Source: Gilliamella sp. wkB108 | GTDB taxonomy: Bacteria; Pseudomonadota; Gammaproteobacteria; Enterobacterales; Orbaceae | Direction of reading: 5' to 3' | DNA length: 64,000 nt | Assembly: GCF_001690195.1 (NCBI RefSeq) | Contig: NZ_LZGM01000021.1 | Coordinates: 1 to 64,000 of the forward strand | Shown: positions 37,550-47,809 of the stretch, piece after piece | How positions within the stretch are numbered: position 1 is the first letter of the stretch | Layout of the letters: every line of letters starts with the position of its first letter | Translations under genes and position numbers: made by a program | Notes under the pieces: model-generated | Databases searched by the model: none | What the model saw: only the letters and a program-made list of their open reading frames with translations | Told to the model about the DNA's origin: nothing

Positions 37550-39451
37550 TTATTCCTGCAAAATTAAAATTGAAACTGCGTGCGCATTGATGTTCCAGTT
37601 ATGAGTATCTATTTGTTGTTGCTCTATTTGACCTAAGATACATTTTTTTATTATGCCTGGAGCGCAAAAACTTTGTTGTTCATCTGATACATTAATTACG
37701 ATAAGCCACTTATTTGATAACTCAATTTGTAAAATTTTGGGCGCTATCTGTTGCCAATCAGAAACCGACATTAAATTCCCCTGTTGGTTTAACCAACGGA
37801 CATCATAACTGGTTTGGTTTTGTGTGTTATCTTGCCACCAGTGATGATGATTTAATGCAACGATCTGTTTTCTAATTTGAATGACACTTTTAACATAATT
37901 AAAGAGATCTTTATTATTGTCTTTTATAAACGTCCAATTTAACCATGTCAATTCATTATCCTGACAATAACCATTATTGTTACCCTGTTGACTATTACCC
38001 CATTCATCGCCAGCAAGTAACATTGGCGTACCTTGTGATAATAGTAGCGTTGCTAACAAACTTTTTTGTATGATTAGACGTTTTTGCAAAATGTCAGGAC
38101 TGTCGGTAGCCCCTTCTACGCCAAAATTATTACTCCAATTCTGATTATTACCGTCATTATTATTTTCACAATTAGCTAGATTATGTTTCTGATCAAAACT
38201 CACAAGATCATTCATGGTAAAACCATCATGACAAGTAATATAATTAATAGAGCTAGCTGGCGTACGCCCTTGCTTTTCAAATAGCATACTCGATGCGGCA
38301 AAACGTTGGGCAAATTCGCCTAGTGATATATCTTGATAAAGCCAAAAACGACGCATCGTATCACGGTATTTATCATTCCATTCAGCAAATGGATAAGGAA
38401 AGTTCCCAAGTTGATAACCGCCTTGACCTATATCCCATGGTTCAGCGATGAGTTTTATTTTTTGTAGGATCGGATCTTGTTGAATCGCAATAAATAAAGG
38501 AGAGGTTGAATTAAATTCTGGCGTTCGACCTAATAGTGTTCCCAAATCAAATCTAAAACCGTCAATATGGCAAGTACAAACCCAATAACGTAAACAGTCC
38601 ATTACCCATTGAATGACTTTCGGATGAGTTAATTTTAGGGAATTACCACATCCAGTCCAATTAATTAAATGATCTTGTTCATCATGCCAATAATAGTTAT
38701 GAGGATCTATACCTTTCAAACTTAACGTTGGCCCACTAGCATCAAGTTCAGCGGTGTGATTAAATACCACATCCAAAATAACTTCAATACCGGCTTTATG
38801 TAGTGCTTTTACCATATCTTGAAACTCAGATAATGGTGTAGTATTGGGTCTTTTTGACCAATATTTTGTTTCCACAGCAAATGGAGCAATAACGTTATAA
38901 CCCCAATAATTATGCAGTTTTAATTGTTGTAATCTTGGTTCATCAAGATGAAATTGAACCGGAAGTAATTCAATAGTGGTGATCCCTAACTCAGTTAAGT
39001 AATCAATCATGATAGGATGAGATAATCCAGCATAGGTTCCGCGTAGTTGCTCAGGGATATTCGGATGTAATTTTGTTAATCCTTTAACATGAGCTTCATA
39101 AATAATTGTTTTTGACCATGGAATATTAATTGGATAATCATCGCCCCAATCATAATTATCATCAATCACAACACTCCAAAATTGACCGTCGATAACTTCT
39201 ATCGCTTTTGCATAGGGATCAAGTAATAACAACTGATTGTCATTAATTCGATAACAATAAAGCGTTCCAGTTTTAATATTTTCAATACAAGTAAACCAGA
39301 CTTCACCTATTTTTTCATTGATAGGAATAGTAGTAACTGAACCATTATTGAGCAGACATAATTCCACTTTGAATGCCGATGCAGAAAATAGTGTAAAACT
39401 AACACTATTATTCTTAGCATGATAACAACTTCCCATCGGCAAATAATTCAT
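37550..39451 (-). CDS. glgX: Glycogen debranching enzyme GlgX
   Basis: 633 residues of GH13 isoamylase type (E. coli 657). It hydrolyses alpha-1,6 bonds of phosphorylase-limit branches. An N-terminal CBM48-like domain ([21 protein letters not shown]) leads into the TIM barrel with [21 protein letters not shown] (nucleophile Asp), [10 protein letters not shown] (acid Glu) and [16 protein letters not shown]. It starts one base after the glgB stop, so the two are coupled. Confidence 0.94.
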   Translation of the reverse strand: MNYLPMGSCYHAKNNSVSFTLFSASAFKVELCLLNNGSVTTIPINEKIGEVWFTCIENIKTGTLYCYRINDNQLLLLDPYAKAIEVIDGQFWSVVIDDNYDWGDDYPINIPWSKTIIYEAHVKGLTKLHPNIPEQLRGTYAGLSHPIMIDYLTELGITTIELLPVQFHLDEPRLQQLKLHNYWGYNVIAPFAVETKYWSKRPNTTPLSEFQDMVKALHKAGIEVILDVVFNHTAELDASGPTLSLKGIDPHNYYWHDEQDHLINWTGCGNSLKLTHPKVIQWVMDCLRYWVCTCHIDGFRFDLGTLLGRTPEFNSTSPLFIAIQQDPILQKIKLIAEPWDIGQGGYQLGNFPYPFAEWNDKYRDTMRRFWLYQDISLGEFAQRFAASSMLFEKQGRTPASSINYITCHDGFTMNDLVSFDQKHNLANCENNNDGNNQNWSNNFGVEGATDSPDILQKRLIIQKSLLATLLLSQGTPMLLAGDEWGNSQQGNNNGYCQDNELTWLNWTFIKDNNKDLFNYVKSVIQIRKQIVALNHHHWWQDNTQNQTSYDVRWLNQQGNLMSVSDWQQIAPKILQIELSNKWLIVINVSDEQQSFCAPGIIKKCILGQIEQQQIDTHNWNINAHAVSILILQE

Positions 39452-39452
39452 A

Positions 39453-41630
39453 TTATGTCCTAGTTAAATACAAAGTGGCTAACGGCGGTACCGTTAGTTC
39501 CAATGAATACGGTTTCCCATGGCTAGGGATTTTCTTTGCAGTAATAGAGCCTAAATTACCCACATTACTACCGCCATAATAGTTTGAATCCGTATTTAAA
39601 ATTTCTTGATATTTACCGGATTCGGATATACCAATTTGATAATTATAGCGAATAACTGGCGTAAAATTAGTGATCACAACTATTTTTTTTCCTTGGCGAT
39701 CTACCCGTTCAAAAACAAATATAGAATTTTGATTATCATCAACCACTAACCAGTTAAATCCAGCTGGTTGATAATCAAGTTCATACAAAGGGGGATTGTG
39801 CTGATAGAGTTTATTTAAGTTTTTTACTAACTGCAAAACCCCTTGATGTAAATTATCTTTCTCTTCAGTTAATAAAAACCAATCTAATTTACTATCATGA
39901 TTCCACTCATTCCACTGTGCAAACTCGCTCCCCATAAAGAGTAATTTTTTACCCGGATAAGCCCACATGAAAGCATAATAAGCGCGTAAATTAGCAAATT
40001 TTTGCCAAGTATCCCCCGACATTTTATTTAAAATTGAACATTTACCATACACCACTTCATCATGAGATAAAGGTAAAATGTAATTTTCACTATAGGCATA
40101 AAATAAGCCAAAAGTGATCAGTTGATGATGATATTTGCGATAGATTGGATCGAGTTTTAAAAAATTTAAGGTATCATGCATCCAACCCATATTCCATTTA
40201 TAATGAAAACCCAATCCATTATTTTCCGGTGGTTTTGTGACATAAGGATAATCAGTGGACTCTTCGGCAATAGTAATACAACCCGGATAATATTTACCAA
40301 TATCATGATTGACTTCCTGTAAAAAAGAGATTGCTTCTAGATTTTCACGCCCACCATATTTATTAGGGATCCAGTTACCATCAGGGCGACTATAATCACG
40401 ATAGATCATTGAAGCCACGGCATCAAATCGAAAACCATCGACACCATAAACATCAAGCCAATAAAGGGCATTGCTGATTAAATAATTTCTTACTTCAAAA
40501 CGGCTATAATTATAAATAAGCGTGTTCCAATCTCGATGCACACCCTCTTTGGGATCAGGATATTCATAGAGTGTAGTGCCGTCAAATTGACGTAAACCAT
40601 GTTCATCTTCAGGAAAATGTCCTGGCACCCAATCTAATATAATATGAATATCTTGATCACGAGCTGCTTGTAAAAAGTAAGCAAAATCATCCGGAGATCC
40701 AAAACGACTGGTTGGTGAAAACAGACCAATTGGTTGATATCCCCAAGAGCCATCAAAGGGATGTTCCATTACCGGTAATAACTCCAGATGAGTAAACCCC
40801 ATTTCTTTAACATAAGGTAAGAGTTCATCGGCTAATTCACGATAGGTCAACCATGAATTATCCTTATGCCGTTTCCATGAACCTAAATGCACTTCATAAA
40901 TAGCTATGGGTTTATCAAATTGATTACCTTCTTTGAAGGTTTTATCGCAAATTGGTGACTTAGGAAAGTTTTCTACGCGTGAGGCAGTATTAGGTCGAAT
41001 TTCGGTACCAAAGGCATAAGGATCGGCCTTTAATACCACGGCATTTTGACTGGTAATAAGTTCGTATTTATAGAGTTGACCAACTTTAATTTGTGGAATA
41101 AATAGTTCCCAAACACCTGTTTCTTGGCGTAATCGCATTGGATGTTGCCTACCGTCCCAGAAATTAAAATCACCTACAACCGAAACGCGTTTGGCATTAG
41201 GCGCCCAGACTGCAAAAATCACGCCTTGTGTATCACCTATTTTAACCGGGTGAGATCCCAATTTTTCATAGGCTCGTAAATGTTTACCTTGCTTTAATAA
41301 CCAAACATCTAGCTCTTGTAACCAAAACCAAAAACTGTAAGGGTCATCACGCACTTCATGATAATCACCCCAATAAATATCTAATTGATAAGCAAATTTC
41401 TGTTTTTTATTGGGTAGTTTGCCGACAAAAAAACCTGTTTTATCAATTTGAGATAATTCAATAATGGGTTGAGAAGGATATTTGTTTAATAGAACAATAC
41501 GAGTAGCATTAGGAATAAAAACCCTAACTTCAAGAGATGAACCACATTGATGCATGCCCAAAATTGAGAAAGGATCATTACATTGACCATTGATAAGCCG
41601 TTTGATCTCCTGAGTGAAAGAGTATTGCAT
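39453..41630 (-). CDS. glgB: 1,4-alpha-glucan branching enzyme
   Basis: 725 residues (E. coli 728), GH13, introducing alpha-1,6 branches. Two N-terminal domains (DPFSILGMHQCG, then VIFAVWAPNAKRVSVVGDFNFWDGR) precede the barrel with GHFPEDEHGLRQFDGT, GVDGFRFDAVASM near 400 with the nucleophile Asp, and TIAEESTDYP with the acid Glu. LFMGSEFAQWNEW is also typical. First gene of glgB-glgX-glgC-glgA-glgP, which has only 1-13 bases between genes. Confidence 0.96.
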   Translation of the reverse strand: MQYSFTQEIKRLINGQCNDPFSILGMHQCGSSLEVRVFIPNATRIVLLNKYPSQPIIELSQIDKTGFFVGKLPNKKQKFAYQLDIYWGDYHEVRDDPYSFWFWLQELDVWLLKQGKHLRAYEKLGSHPVKIGDTQGVIFAVWAPNAKRVSVVGDFNFWDGRQHPMRLRQETGVWELFIPQIKVGQLYKYELITSQNAVVLKADPYAFGTEIRPNTASRVENFPKSPICDKTFKEGNQFDKPIAIYEVHLGSWKRHKDNSWLTYRELADELLPYVKEMGFTHLELLPVMEHPFDGSWGYQPIGLFSPTSRFGSPDDFAYFLQAARDQDIHIILDWVPGHFPEDEHGLRQFDGTTLYEYPDPKEGVHRDWNTLIYNYSRFEVRNYLISNALYWLDVYGVDGFRFDAVASMIYRDYSRPDGNWIPNKYGGRENLEAISFLQEVNHDIGKYYPGCITIAEESTDYPYVTKPPENNGLGFHYKWNMGWMHDTLNFLKLDPIYRKYHHQLITFGLFYAYSENYILPLSHDEVVYGKCSILNKMSGDTWQKFANLRAYYAFMWAYPGKKLLFMGSEFAQWNEWNHDSKLDWFLLTEEKDNLHQGVLQLVKNLNKLYQHNPPLYELDYQPAGFNWLVVDDNQNSIFVFERVDRQGKKIVVITNFTPVIRYNYQIGISESGKYQEILNTDSNYYGGSNVGNLGSITAKKIPSHGKPYSLELTVPPLATLYLTRT

Positions 41631-42128
41631 ATAAATTCCCTATTATATTGAAATAAAGCAAATTTCACTGGCAAGATTTATTATTCTATTTCTGAATGCA
41701 AGTTACTATTCTAAAGATTAAAATAATACTTATTATTGTTTAAAAAATAGCACAAAAAAACGGTCGCTTAATAATCAAAAAGTGCTAATAAAACGTTAAT
41801 TTTAATAGAGCTAGCAATTAAATTGATTAATGGCGAAATAGCATAAAATTCGCCTGTTTTTTGTACGAAAATTAAATATCTTTTTCTTTAATTTAAACCA
41901 AGATAATTAAGTTATCAAATTCATTGATTAGCTTGGTGTTCAATCTGAACTACATTAGCCATATTTAGAACACAATAGTAATAAATTATTTAGCTAATAA
42001 CTAATTAATATCACATACTTTGCAATAAATTCAACTATATCTACCGCTTTTTTGATATTTAGGCTTGATAACGGTATGATATTTGGTGATGTTACTTTGC
42101 GTTTTAGCCTGCTTACTATGGAGTTCTC
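41631..42128. other. Divergent promoter region of glgB and the DeoR gene
   Basis: 498 AT-rich bases that must hold the promoter of the whole glg operon and that of the regulator gene. A GGAG ribosome site precedes the 42129 start. I found no consensus CRP site, riboswitch or ORF. Confidence 0.5.
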
Positions 42129-42890
42129 ATGATTGATTATGATGCTTTCCCTGAACAACGACAATCCTTTATTCAACAACTACTTAGCCAAAAAGGTCGT
42201 GTGGTAAGTGCTGATTTAGTAGGATTGTTAGGTGTTTCAGAGCATACCATTCGACGCGATTTGCAAAAACTGGCGCGTGACGGTATATGTAAGCGAGTTT
42301 ATGGGGGGGCAGTGAGTCAACTCAAGCAATCTGCAACGTTTGAAACTAGAATGACACAAAGTGTAGCTGAAAAATCAACCGTTGCCAAAAGATGTGCGCA
42401 ACTAATAAAAGCAAATTCTTGTATTTTTATTGATGCTGGTTCGACCTATTTGGCAATGGCTAGTTATATACCGCAAGATATGGAATTAACCATTGTCACG
42501 AATTCCCCGCAAATTGGCTCTTTACTCAGTAGCCGCACTCATGGTGAAGTGATTTTATTAGGTGGTAAAATCAATCCACAAACAGGTAGTACTATGGGTA
42601 GTGACACGGTAAATCAAATACGTAACATGGTCTTTGATCAGACCTTTATTGGTGTTTGCGGGCTTGATCCTCAAGCCGGTCTAAGTGCAGTGTATTATGA
42701 AGATGCGTGTTTTAAAAAAGAAGTCATTGCTCAAAGTAATGAAGTGATTGCTGCTGTCATTGCAGATAAAATGTTGCAAGTTGCGCGCTATAAAGTCGCA
42801 ACTTGTGAAGATATAGATATCATAGTAGTTAGTCAGGAGACCAAAATTCAAGGCTTTGAAAATGCAAACTTACACATTGAGGTAGTTTGA
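42129..42890 (+). CDS. DeoR-family transcriptional regulator
   Basis: 253 residues. N-terminal helix-turn-helix (about 12-58) with VSADLVGLLGVSEHTIRRDLQKLARDGICKRVYGGAV, the DeoR signature. The C-terminal sugar-phosphate isomerase-like sensor domain contains FIDAGSTYLAMA, TNSPQIGSLL, LLGGKINPQTGSTMG and FIGVCGLDPQAGLS. Such proteins usually sense a phosphorylated sugar and repress a nearby sugar operon. No target is adjacent: it stands between the glg operon (divergent) and a HAD phosphatase (convergent). It could act on either or elsewhere, such as the PTS operon at 18.8-22.9 kb. Related to the GlpR/YgbI type; no exact name is justified. Confidence 0.86.
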   Translation: MIDYDAFPEQRQSFIQQLLSQKGRVVSADLVGLLGVSEHTIRRDLQKLARDGICKRVYGGAVSQLKQSATFETRMTQSVAEKSTVAKRCAQLIKANSCIFIDAGSTYLAMASYIPQDMELTIVTNSPQIGSLLSSRTHGEVILLGGKINPQTGSTMGSDTVNQIRNMVFDQTFIGVCGLDPQAGLSAVYYEDACFKKEVIAQSNEVIAAVIADKMLQVARYKVATCEDIDIIVVSQETKIQGFENANLHIEVV

Positions 42891-42922
42891 TAACGCCAAT
42901 TTATCGCTAATTGCATTGATCT

Positions 42923-43726
42923 CTATTTAGCTTGTAATGCAAGCATCTGTTCAATCGTTGTCATTACCGCATTATCATCATTATATCCCGTGATAAAATT
43001 GGCAACTGCTTTGGTTTCTTCAAAGGCATTTCTCATTGCAAAACTATATTGAGCTTGTTCAAGCAACTCTACATCATTTAAACCATCACCAAATGCCATA
43101 GTTTCATGGTAAGTTACACCAAGGAGTTGTTGTAATTTGTTAATGGTATTGCCTTTATGCACATCAAAATCTGTAATATCAATCCATGTAGCTTCTGAAA
43201 CTACAATATAGACTTCTTTTTCATAATCGTTTAAATGAGTTCGTGTTTGCGGGCATTGACCTGTTTCATCATATACGGTGATTTTAATAAAATCGTCTGT
43301 AATGGTATGAAGATCATTCACTTCAATAATATTGGCATAAGATCCGCGAACTTTTGCTTTAAGCCTGTCGGGCAAATTAGATTTGATGATCGCTCCGTTT
43401 GCTGTACAAGCAATAATGACATGATCTGAACTTGCATGTTCTAGCGTTTTTATAATACGCTGACCTAATGCATTATTAATAAAAGAGCGATAAATAAACT
43501 CTCCATTAAATTTAATCGTGGTTGCGCTGTCACCAACAATCCAGATCTTTTCGCTATATTGACCAAATAACTCTTCAACTCGATCACACTGTTTACCCGT
43601 ACAAGCTGCAAAATGAACACCTTGCTTAAGCATAAGTTCATACACTTGAGCAAATAATTGTCTGTCATAATCACCTTGATTGTTTAAAAACGAACCATCT
43701 AAATCAGTAATAATTAATTTAATCAT
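42923..43726 (-). CDS. HAD-superfamily (Cof-type) sugar phosphatase
   Basis: 267 residues from the ATG at 43726, which has an AAGAGGTAAC site; an upstream in-frame start at 43759 is less likely. HAD motif I is DLDGSFLNN, a Cof-type C2 cap occupies the middle, and motif IV is GDGLNDVELLEQA with AMRNA. It is like E. coli YbiV/SupH, which dephosphorylate sugar and other phosphates in the cytoplasm. The physiological substrate is unknown. Convergent with the DeoR gene. Confidence 0.86.
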   Translation of the reverse strand: MIKLIITDLDGSFLNNQGDYDRQLFAQVYELMLKQGVHFAACTGKQCDRVEELFGQYSEKIWIVGDSATTIKFNGEFIYRSFINNALGQRIIKTLEHASSDHVIIACTANGAIIKSNLPDRLKAKVRGSYANIIEVNDLHTITDDFIKITVYDETGQCPQTRTHLNDYEKEVYIVVSEATWIDITDFDVHKGNTINKLQQLLGVTYHETMAFGDGLNDVELLEQAQYSFAMRNAFEETKAVANFITGYNDDNAVMTTIEQMLALQAK

Positions 43727-43942
43727 TATGTTACCTCTTAAAAATAAGTGAAACCTCATAATGCAATATTATGCTCGTTTATATAATATTATGCAATATT
43801 TAGATAGATTAAATGCATATTTAAATGGTTGCTAACTGAATGGTTATTTAATTTATCACGATAAAAAATCATCAAAAAACCCCAAGGGCTTTGTATCTTA
43901 AGGCGCTATTGTTCAAAAAATAAGGACTTTTAATTATCAAAC

Positions 43943-43972
43943 CAAACATCTATTAACCGTAATAGATGTTTG
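43943..43972. repeat. Perfect 13-bp inverted repeat
   Basis: CAAACATCTATTA and its exact complement around ACCG, in the 505-base gap between the HAD gene and the 44.2-kb gene. Neither side has a T run, so it is not a normal terminator; it could be an operator or a mobile-element end. The rest of the gap (43727-44231) shows only AT-rich sequence. Confidence 0.5.
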
Positions 43973-44231
43973 AGATCTATTAATGTCATTGTTAGGAAGA
44001 TAATTGAATTTAAATAAGATGAATGATGAATTTTGATTAGCATCAACCTACACTTTTTGCTGATCTCTTTTACAGGGTAAATACCGGGCATAAATAACTA
44101 ATTTATAGCCAACTTAATTTTGTTACATATTTAACAGAACAGTAAAACAAAATTTGTATCAATAATAATATTAAATTAAACTGTCATGCGTGGTTATTAT
44201 ACTGTCAACGAAATTAAGGAGAATTTTCTAT

Positions 44232-44822
44232 ATGTCTGACAAACCTAAGATGTCTACCAAAAGAAAAATTTTAATCGCCGTCGGTGTTATATTTGTTATT
44301 TTGGCCTTTGTAAGTACCAACAATGATCAAAATGACCCTTTAGCATCACTTGAATATCCCCAAAATCAAGCCGCAATAGTTGAAGCTTCTAAAACAGCTA
44401 TGGAAAAAGCTAAAAAAGCTGAAAATGATATGCAAAAAGGTAGTGCGCTCAATGAAAGAAATAAAACTATTTGTGCTAATCTTGGTTCGCTCTCGGTTGA
44501 TAACTGGGTCGGTATTATTTCTAAAATAGATTCTAATTCAGACGGTTTTGGAGTATTAGAAATTCAAATAGCTAAAAATATTTTTGTTAAGACATGGAAT
44601 AATTCACTTTCTGACTCATTTCACGATACTCTGATCAAGCCTTCAACGACACTCTTTGAAACTGTATCAAATTTAAAGAAAGGTCAAAAAGTAAAATTTT
44701 CGGGTAACCTATTTAAAGATAGCAGTACTTGCATTGTTGAAGCTAGCTTAAGTTTAGACGGCAAGCTAAAGGAGCCTGAATATATCTTTAAGTTTTCTCA
44801 AGTTACACCTATTAAAGATTAA
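44232..44822 (+). CDS. Membrane-anchored protein of unknown function
   Basis: 196 residues from the ATG at 44232, which follows AAGGAG; the upstream ATG at 44190 would add a poor N-terminus. One membrane helix (about 11-27) after a basic start (KPKMSTKRK) suggests an N-in anchor with the rest in the periplasm. A helical Lys/Ala/Glu stretch (about 45-75) is followed by a beta-rich part with two Cys (TICANL, STCIVEA) and GQKVKFSGNLF, which recalls small OB-like folds. No family is recognised. Followed by a short tandem repeat and a terminator. Confidence 0.65.
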   Translation: MSDKPKMSTKRKILIAVGVIFVILAFVSTNNDQNDPLASLEYPQNQAAIVEASKTAMEKAKKAENDMQKGSALNERNKTICANLGSLSVDNWVGIISKIDSNSDGFGVLEIQIAKNIFVKTWNNSLSDSFHDTLIKPSTTLFETVSNLKKGQKVKFSGNLFKDSSTCIVEASLSLDGKLKEPEYIFKFSQVTPIKD

Positions 44823-44833
44823 TTACCTTTAAA

Positions 44834-44916
44834 CACAATAAAAAAGTATCTTTAATCACAATAAAAAAGTATCTTTAATCACAATAAAAAAGTATCTTTA
44901 ATCACAATAAAAAAAG
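44834..44916. repeat. Four tandem copies of a 23-bp unit
   Basis: Units beginning CACAATAAAAAAG start at 44834, 44857, 44880 and 44903, nearly identical. They lie between the 44.2-kb gene and the following terminator. Copy number may vary by slippage. Confidence 0.85.
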
Positions 44917-44945
44917 CCTGAAAACGTTCTATTTTCAGGCTTTTT
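44911..44945. terminator. Bidirectional terminator of the 44.2-kb gene and clpB
   Basis: AAAAAGCCTGAAAA pairs with TTTTCAGGCTTTTT around a seven-base loop; A and T runs on either side make it work on both strands. A second, shorter hairpin (GGGTTTGA/TCAAACCC) lies at 44963-44982. Confidence 0.9.
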
Positions 44946-44991
44946 GTTTAACAAACGCTATGGGGTTTGACTTATCAAACCCACATCAATA

Positions 44992-47562
44992 TTACTGTTT
45001 AGCAACAATTTGATTATCGTCTAACTCCAGCATAACTGGTTTACCCGGTATTAAAGCACCAGATAAAATTTGTTGTGCTAAAGGATTTTCGATTTCGTGT
45101 TGTATTGCTCTTTTTAGTGGTCTTGCACCATAAATTGGGTCAAAACCAACTTCAGCAAGATGTTCAAGCGCAGCATCTGAAATCGATACAGTATAACCAT
45201 GTTCTGCAAGACGTTTTTCAACTCGTTGTAACTGAATTTTAGCAATCGCTTTGATATTGTCTCGTCCTAACGGATGGAATACGACAGTTTCATCAATTCG
45301 GTTGATAAATTCAGGTCTGAAGTGTTGTGAAACCACTGTCATGACTAATGATTTCATTTCATTATAAGTTAAATCAACTTTACCTTGAATTAAATCTGAA
45401 CCCAAGTTCGAAGTCATAATAATAACCGTATTTCTGAAATCAACAGTTCGACCTTGACCGTCAGTTAATCGTCCATCGTCAAGCACTTGTAGAAGGATAT
45501 TAAATACATCCGGATGTGCTTTTTCAACTTCATCAAGTAAGACTACAGAATAAGGACGACGTCTTACTGCTTCAGTTAAATAACCCCCTTCTTCATAACC
45601 AACATATCCCGGAGGCGCACCGATTAATCGAGCAACCGAGTGTTTTTCCATAAATTCTGACATATCAATACGAATCATGGCATCTTCGCTATCAAACATA
45701 AAATTAGCCAGTGATTTACACAATTCAGTTTTACCAACACCAGTTGGACCTAAGAATAGGAATGAGCCAATTGGTTTATTTGGATCTGAAAGTCCGGCTC
45801 GACTACGACGAATCGCATTTGCCACCGCAACAACGGCTTCATCTTGTCCGATAACACGTTGATGTAATGACTCTTCCATATGTAATAATTTCTCTTTTTC
45901 CCCTTCGAGCATTTTCGAAACAGGAATACCGGTTGCTTTAGAAAGGACTTCGGCAATCTCTTCATCGGTTACTTTATTACGCAGTAACTTCATGGTTTTA
46001 CCTTCAAGCTGAGTAGCTTGCGCTAACTGTTTTTCCAGCTCTGGAATACGACCATACTGTAATTCAGACATCTTATTTAAATCGCCCGCACGACGAGCTT
46101 GTTCTATTTCAATGCGCGCCTTATCTAAATCCGCTTTAATATGCTGAGTGCCGGATACTGCTGCTTTTTCAGATTTCCACTCTTCATTAAGTGAAGCAAA
46201 CTCTTTCTCTTTTTCATCCAGCTCATTATTTAGCATTTCTAAACGTTTTTTACTGGCATCATCAGACTCTTTTTTCAACGCTTGTTGTTCCAATTTTAAT
46301 TGGATAATTCGACGTTCTAAGCGATCTAAAGACTCTGGTTTTGAATCCATTTGCATACGAATACTTGATGCCGCTTCGTCAATTAAATCGATCGCTTTAT
46401 CTGGTAACATACGATCGGAAATATAACGATGCGATAAAGTTGCCGCAGCAACTATTGCCGGATCAGTAATTTGTACATGGTGGTGGATCTCATAACGCTC
46501 TTTAAGTCCACGTAAAATAGCAATGGTATCTTCAACAGTTGGTTCAGCAACATAAACTTTTTGGAATCGGCGTTCTAATGCTGCATCTTTTTCAATATAT
46601 TGACGGTATTCATCAAGGGTAGTAGCCCCAACACAGTGTAACTCTCCACGAGCCAATGCGGGTTTTAACATATTACCGGCATCCATAGCACCATCGCTTT
46701 TACCTGCACCAACCATGGTATGAATTTCATCAATAAATAGAATGATTCGGCCTTCTTCTTTGGCTAAATCTTTTAATACTGCTTTTAAACGCTCTTCGAA
46801 TTCACCACGATATTTTGCCCCCGCAATCAAAGCCCCCATATCTAATGATAAAACGCGTTTATTACGTAATCCTTCTGGTACTTCACCATTAACGATTCGT
46901 TGAGCTAATCCTTCAACAATCGCTGTTTTACCTACACCCGGTTCACCAATTAACACTGGATTGTTTTTAGTACGGCGTTGTAAAACTTGTACAGTACGAC
47001 GGATCTCTTCATCACGACCAATAACAGGATCTAACTTACCTTGTTCAGCTCGTTCAGTTAAATCAATGGTATATTTTTTTAATGCATCTCGTTGATCTTC
47101 TGCATTGGCATCATTCACGTTATCACTCCCTCTTACTTGATTGACAGCTTGGGTAAAACGCGCTGTGGTTACACCCGCTTTTTTCAATAGTTCACCTAAC
47201 GCACCCTTTTCTTCAAGTGCCGCTAAAATAAATAACTCAGACGAAATATAACTATCATTATTCTTTTGTGCTAATTTGTCGCACAAATTCATAATACGAA
47301 CAAAATGTTGAGAAGGAATAACTTCACCACCGATCCCTTCAACTTGTGGTAATTTGTTAATTGCCTGTGTTAATTCTTGTTGTAATAAAGGCAAATTAGC
47401 ACCAGAACTGGTCAGTAGGGGTTTAATGCTACTGGCTTCTTGCGCTAACATAGCTGCAAGGACATGTTCAGGTTCAATATATTGATTATCTTTGCCAAGA
47501 GCCATTGACTGAGCATCAGCCAATGCTTGTTGAAATTTATTTGTAAGTCGGTCTAACCGCAT
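44992..47562 (-). CDS. clpB: Chaperone ClpB (disaggregase)
   Basis: 856 residues (E. coli 857). It solubilises protein aggregates with DnaK. An N-terminal Clp-N domain precedes AAA+ domain 1 with Walker [10 protein letters not shown] near 205-212, a long middle coiled coil (about 410-530), and AAA+ domain 2 with [11 protein letters not shown] near 605 and [14 protein letters not shown]. All arginine-finger regions are present. In many gammaproteobacteria clpB directly follows pgeF; here about 9.5 kb of other genes lie between them. Confidence 0.97.
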   Translation of the reverse strand: MRLDRLTNKFQQALADAQSMALGKDNQYIEPEHVLAAMLAQEASSIKPLLTSSGANLPLLQQELTQAINKLPQVEGIGGEVIPSQHFVRIMNLCDKLAQKNNDSYISSELFILAALEEKGALGELLKKAGVTTARFTQAVNQVRGSDNVNDANAEDQRDALKKYTIDLTERAEQGKLDPVIGRDEEIRRTVQVLQRRTKNNPVLIGEPGVGKTAIVEGLAQRIVNGEVPEGLRNKRVLSLDMGALIAGAKYRGEFEERLKAVLKDLAKEEGRIILFIDEIHTMVGAGKSDGAMDAGNMLKPALARGELHCVGATTLDEYRQYIEKDAALERRFQKVYVAEPTVEDTIAILRGLKERYEIHHHVQITDPAIVAAATLSHRYISDRMLPDKAIDLIDEAASSIRMQMDSKPESLDRLERRIIQLKLEQQALKKESDDASKKRLEMLNNELDEKEKEFASLNEEWKSEKAAVSGTQHIKADLDKARIEIEQARRAGDLNKMSELQYGRIPELEKQLAQATQLEGKTMKLLRNKVTDEEIAEVLSKATGIPVSKMLEGEKEKLLHMEESLHQRVIGQDEAVVAVANAIRRSRAGLSDPNKPIGSFLFLGPTGVGKTELCKSLANFMFDSEDAMIRIDMSEFMEKHSVARLIGAPPGYVGYEEGGYLTEAVRRRPYSVVLLDEVEKAHPDVFNILLQVLDDGRLTDGQGRTVDFRNTVIIMTSNLGSDLIQGKVDLTYNEMKSLVMTVVSQHFRPEFINRIDETVVFHPLGRDNIKAIAKIQLQRVEKRLAEHGYTVSISDAALEHLAEVGFDPIYGARPLKRAIQHEIENPLAQQILSGALIPGKPVMLELDDNQIVAKQ

Positions 47563-47653
47563 ATTAATATCTCCTTAGCAATAAATTTGGCTAAAATGTA
47601 TTAAAAACACTTAAACCATTTGCATGGTTACTAAATAAGTGTAGAAGGATAAA

Positions 47654-47660
47654 TTTCAAG
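47654..47660 (-). promoter_or_regulatory. Possible heat-shock -35 element of clpB
   Basis: On the minus strand CTTGAAA lies about 95 bases before clpB and equals the sigma-32 -35 core. A clear CCCCAT -10 at the right distance was not found, and a TTGAC element overlaps, so this is tentative. Confidence 0.25.
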
Positions 47661-47763
47661 TGCTTGTCAACAAATTTTTTTGATTTGATTTAGTATCATG
47701 AATATCAATCAATTTTTATCACTTAACAAAGGTTATGGCAATATCCAAAAAAATCACCCTAAC

Positions 47764-47791
47764 CTTAAAAATCCGCTGACAATGCCAGCGG
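47764..47791 (-). terminator. Terminator of the TonB-receptor gene
   Basis: CCGCTG pairs with CAGCGG, followed on the minus strand by ATTTTT. It lies just after the receptor stop. Confidence 0.75.
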
Positions 47792-47809
47792 AAACAAGTA
47801 AATAATGAT

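Noticed and set aside
44834-44916. A CRISPR array made of the 23-bp units
   Set aside because: The units are contiguous, without spacers; this is a simple tandem repeat.
46148-46426. A 92-codon frame antisense to clpB
   Set aside because: A Ser/Phe-rich shadow of the coiled-coil coding region.
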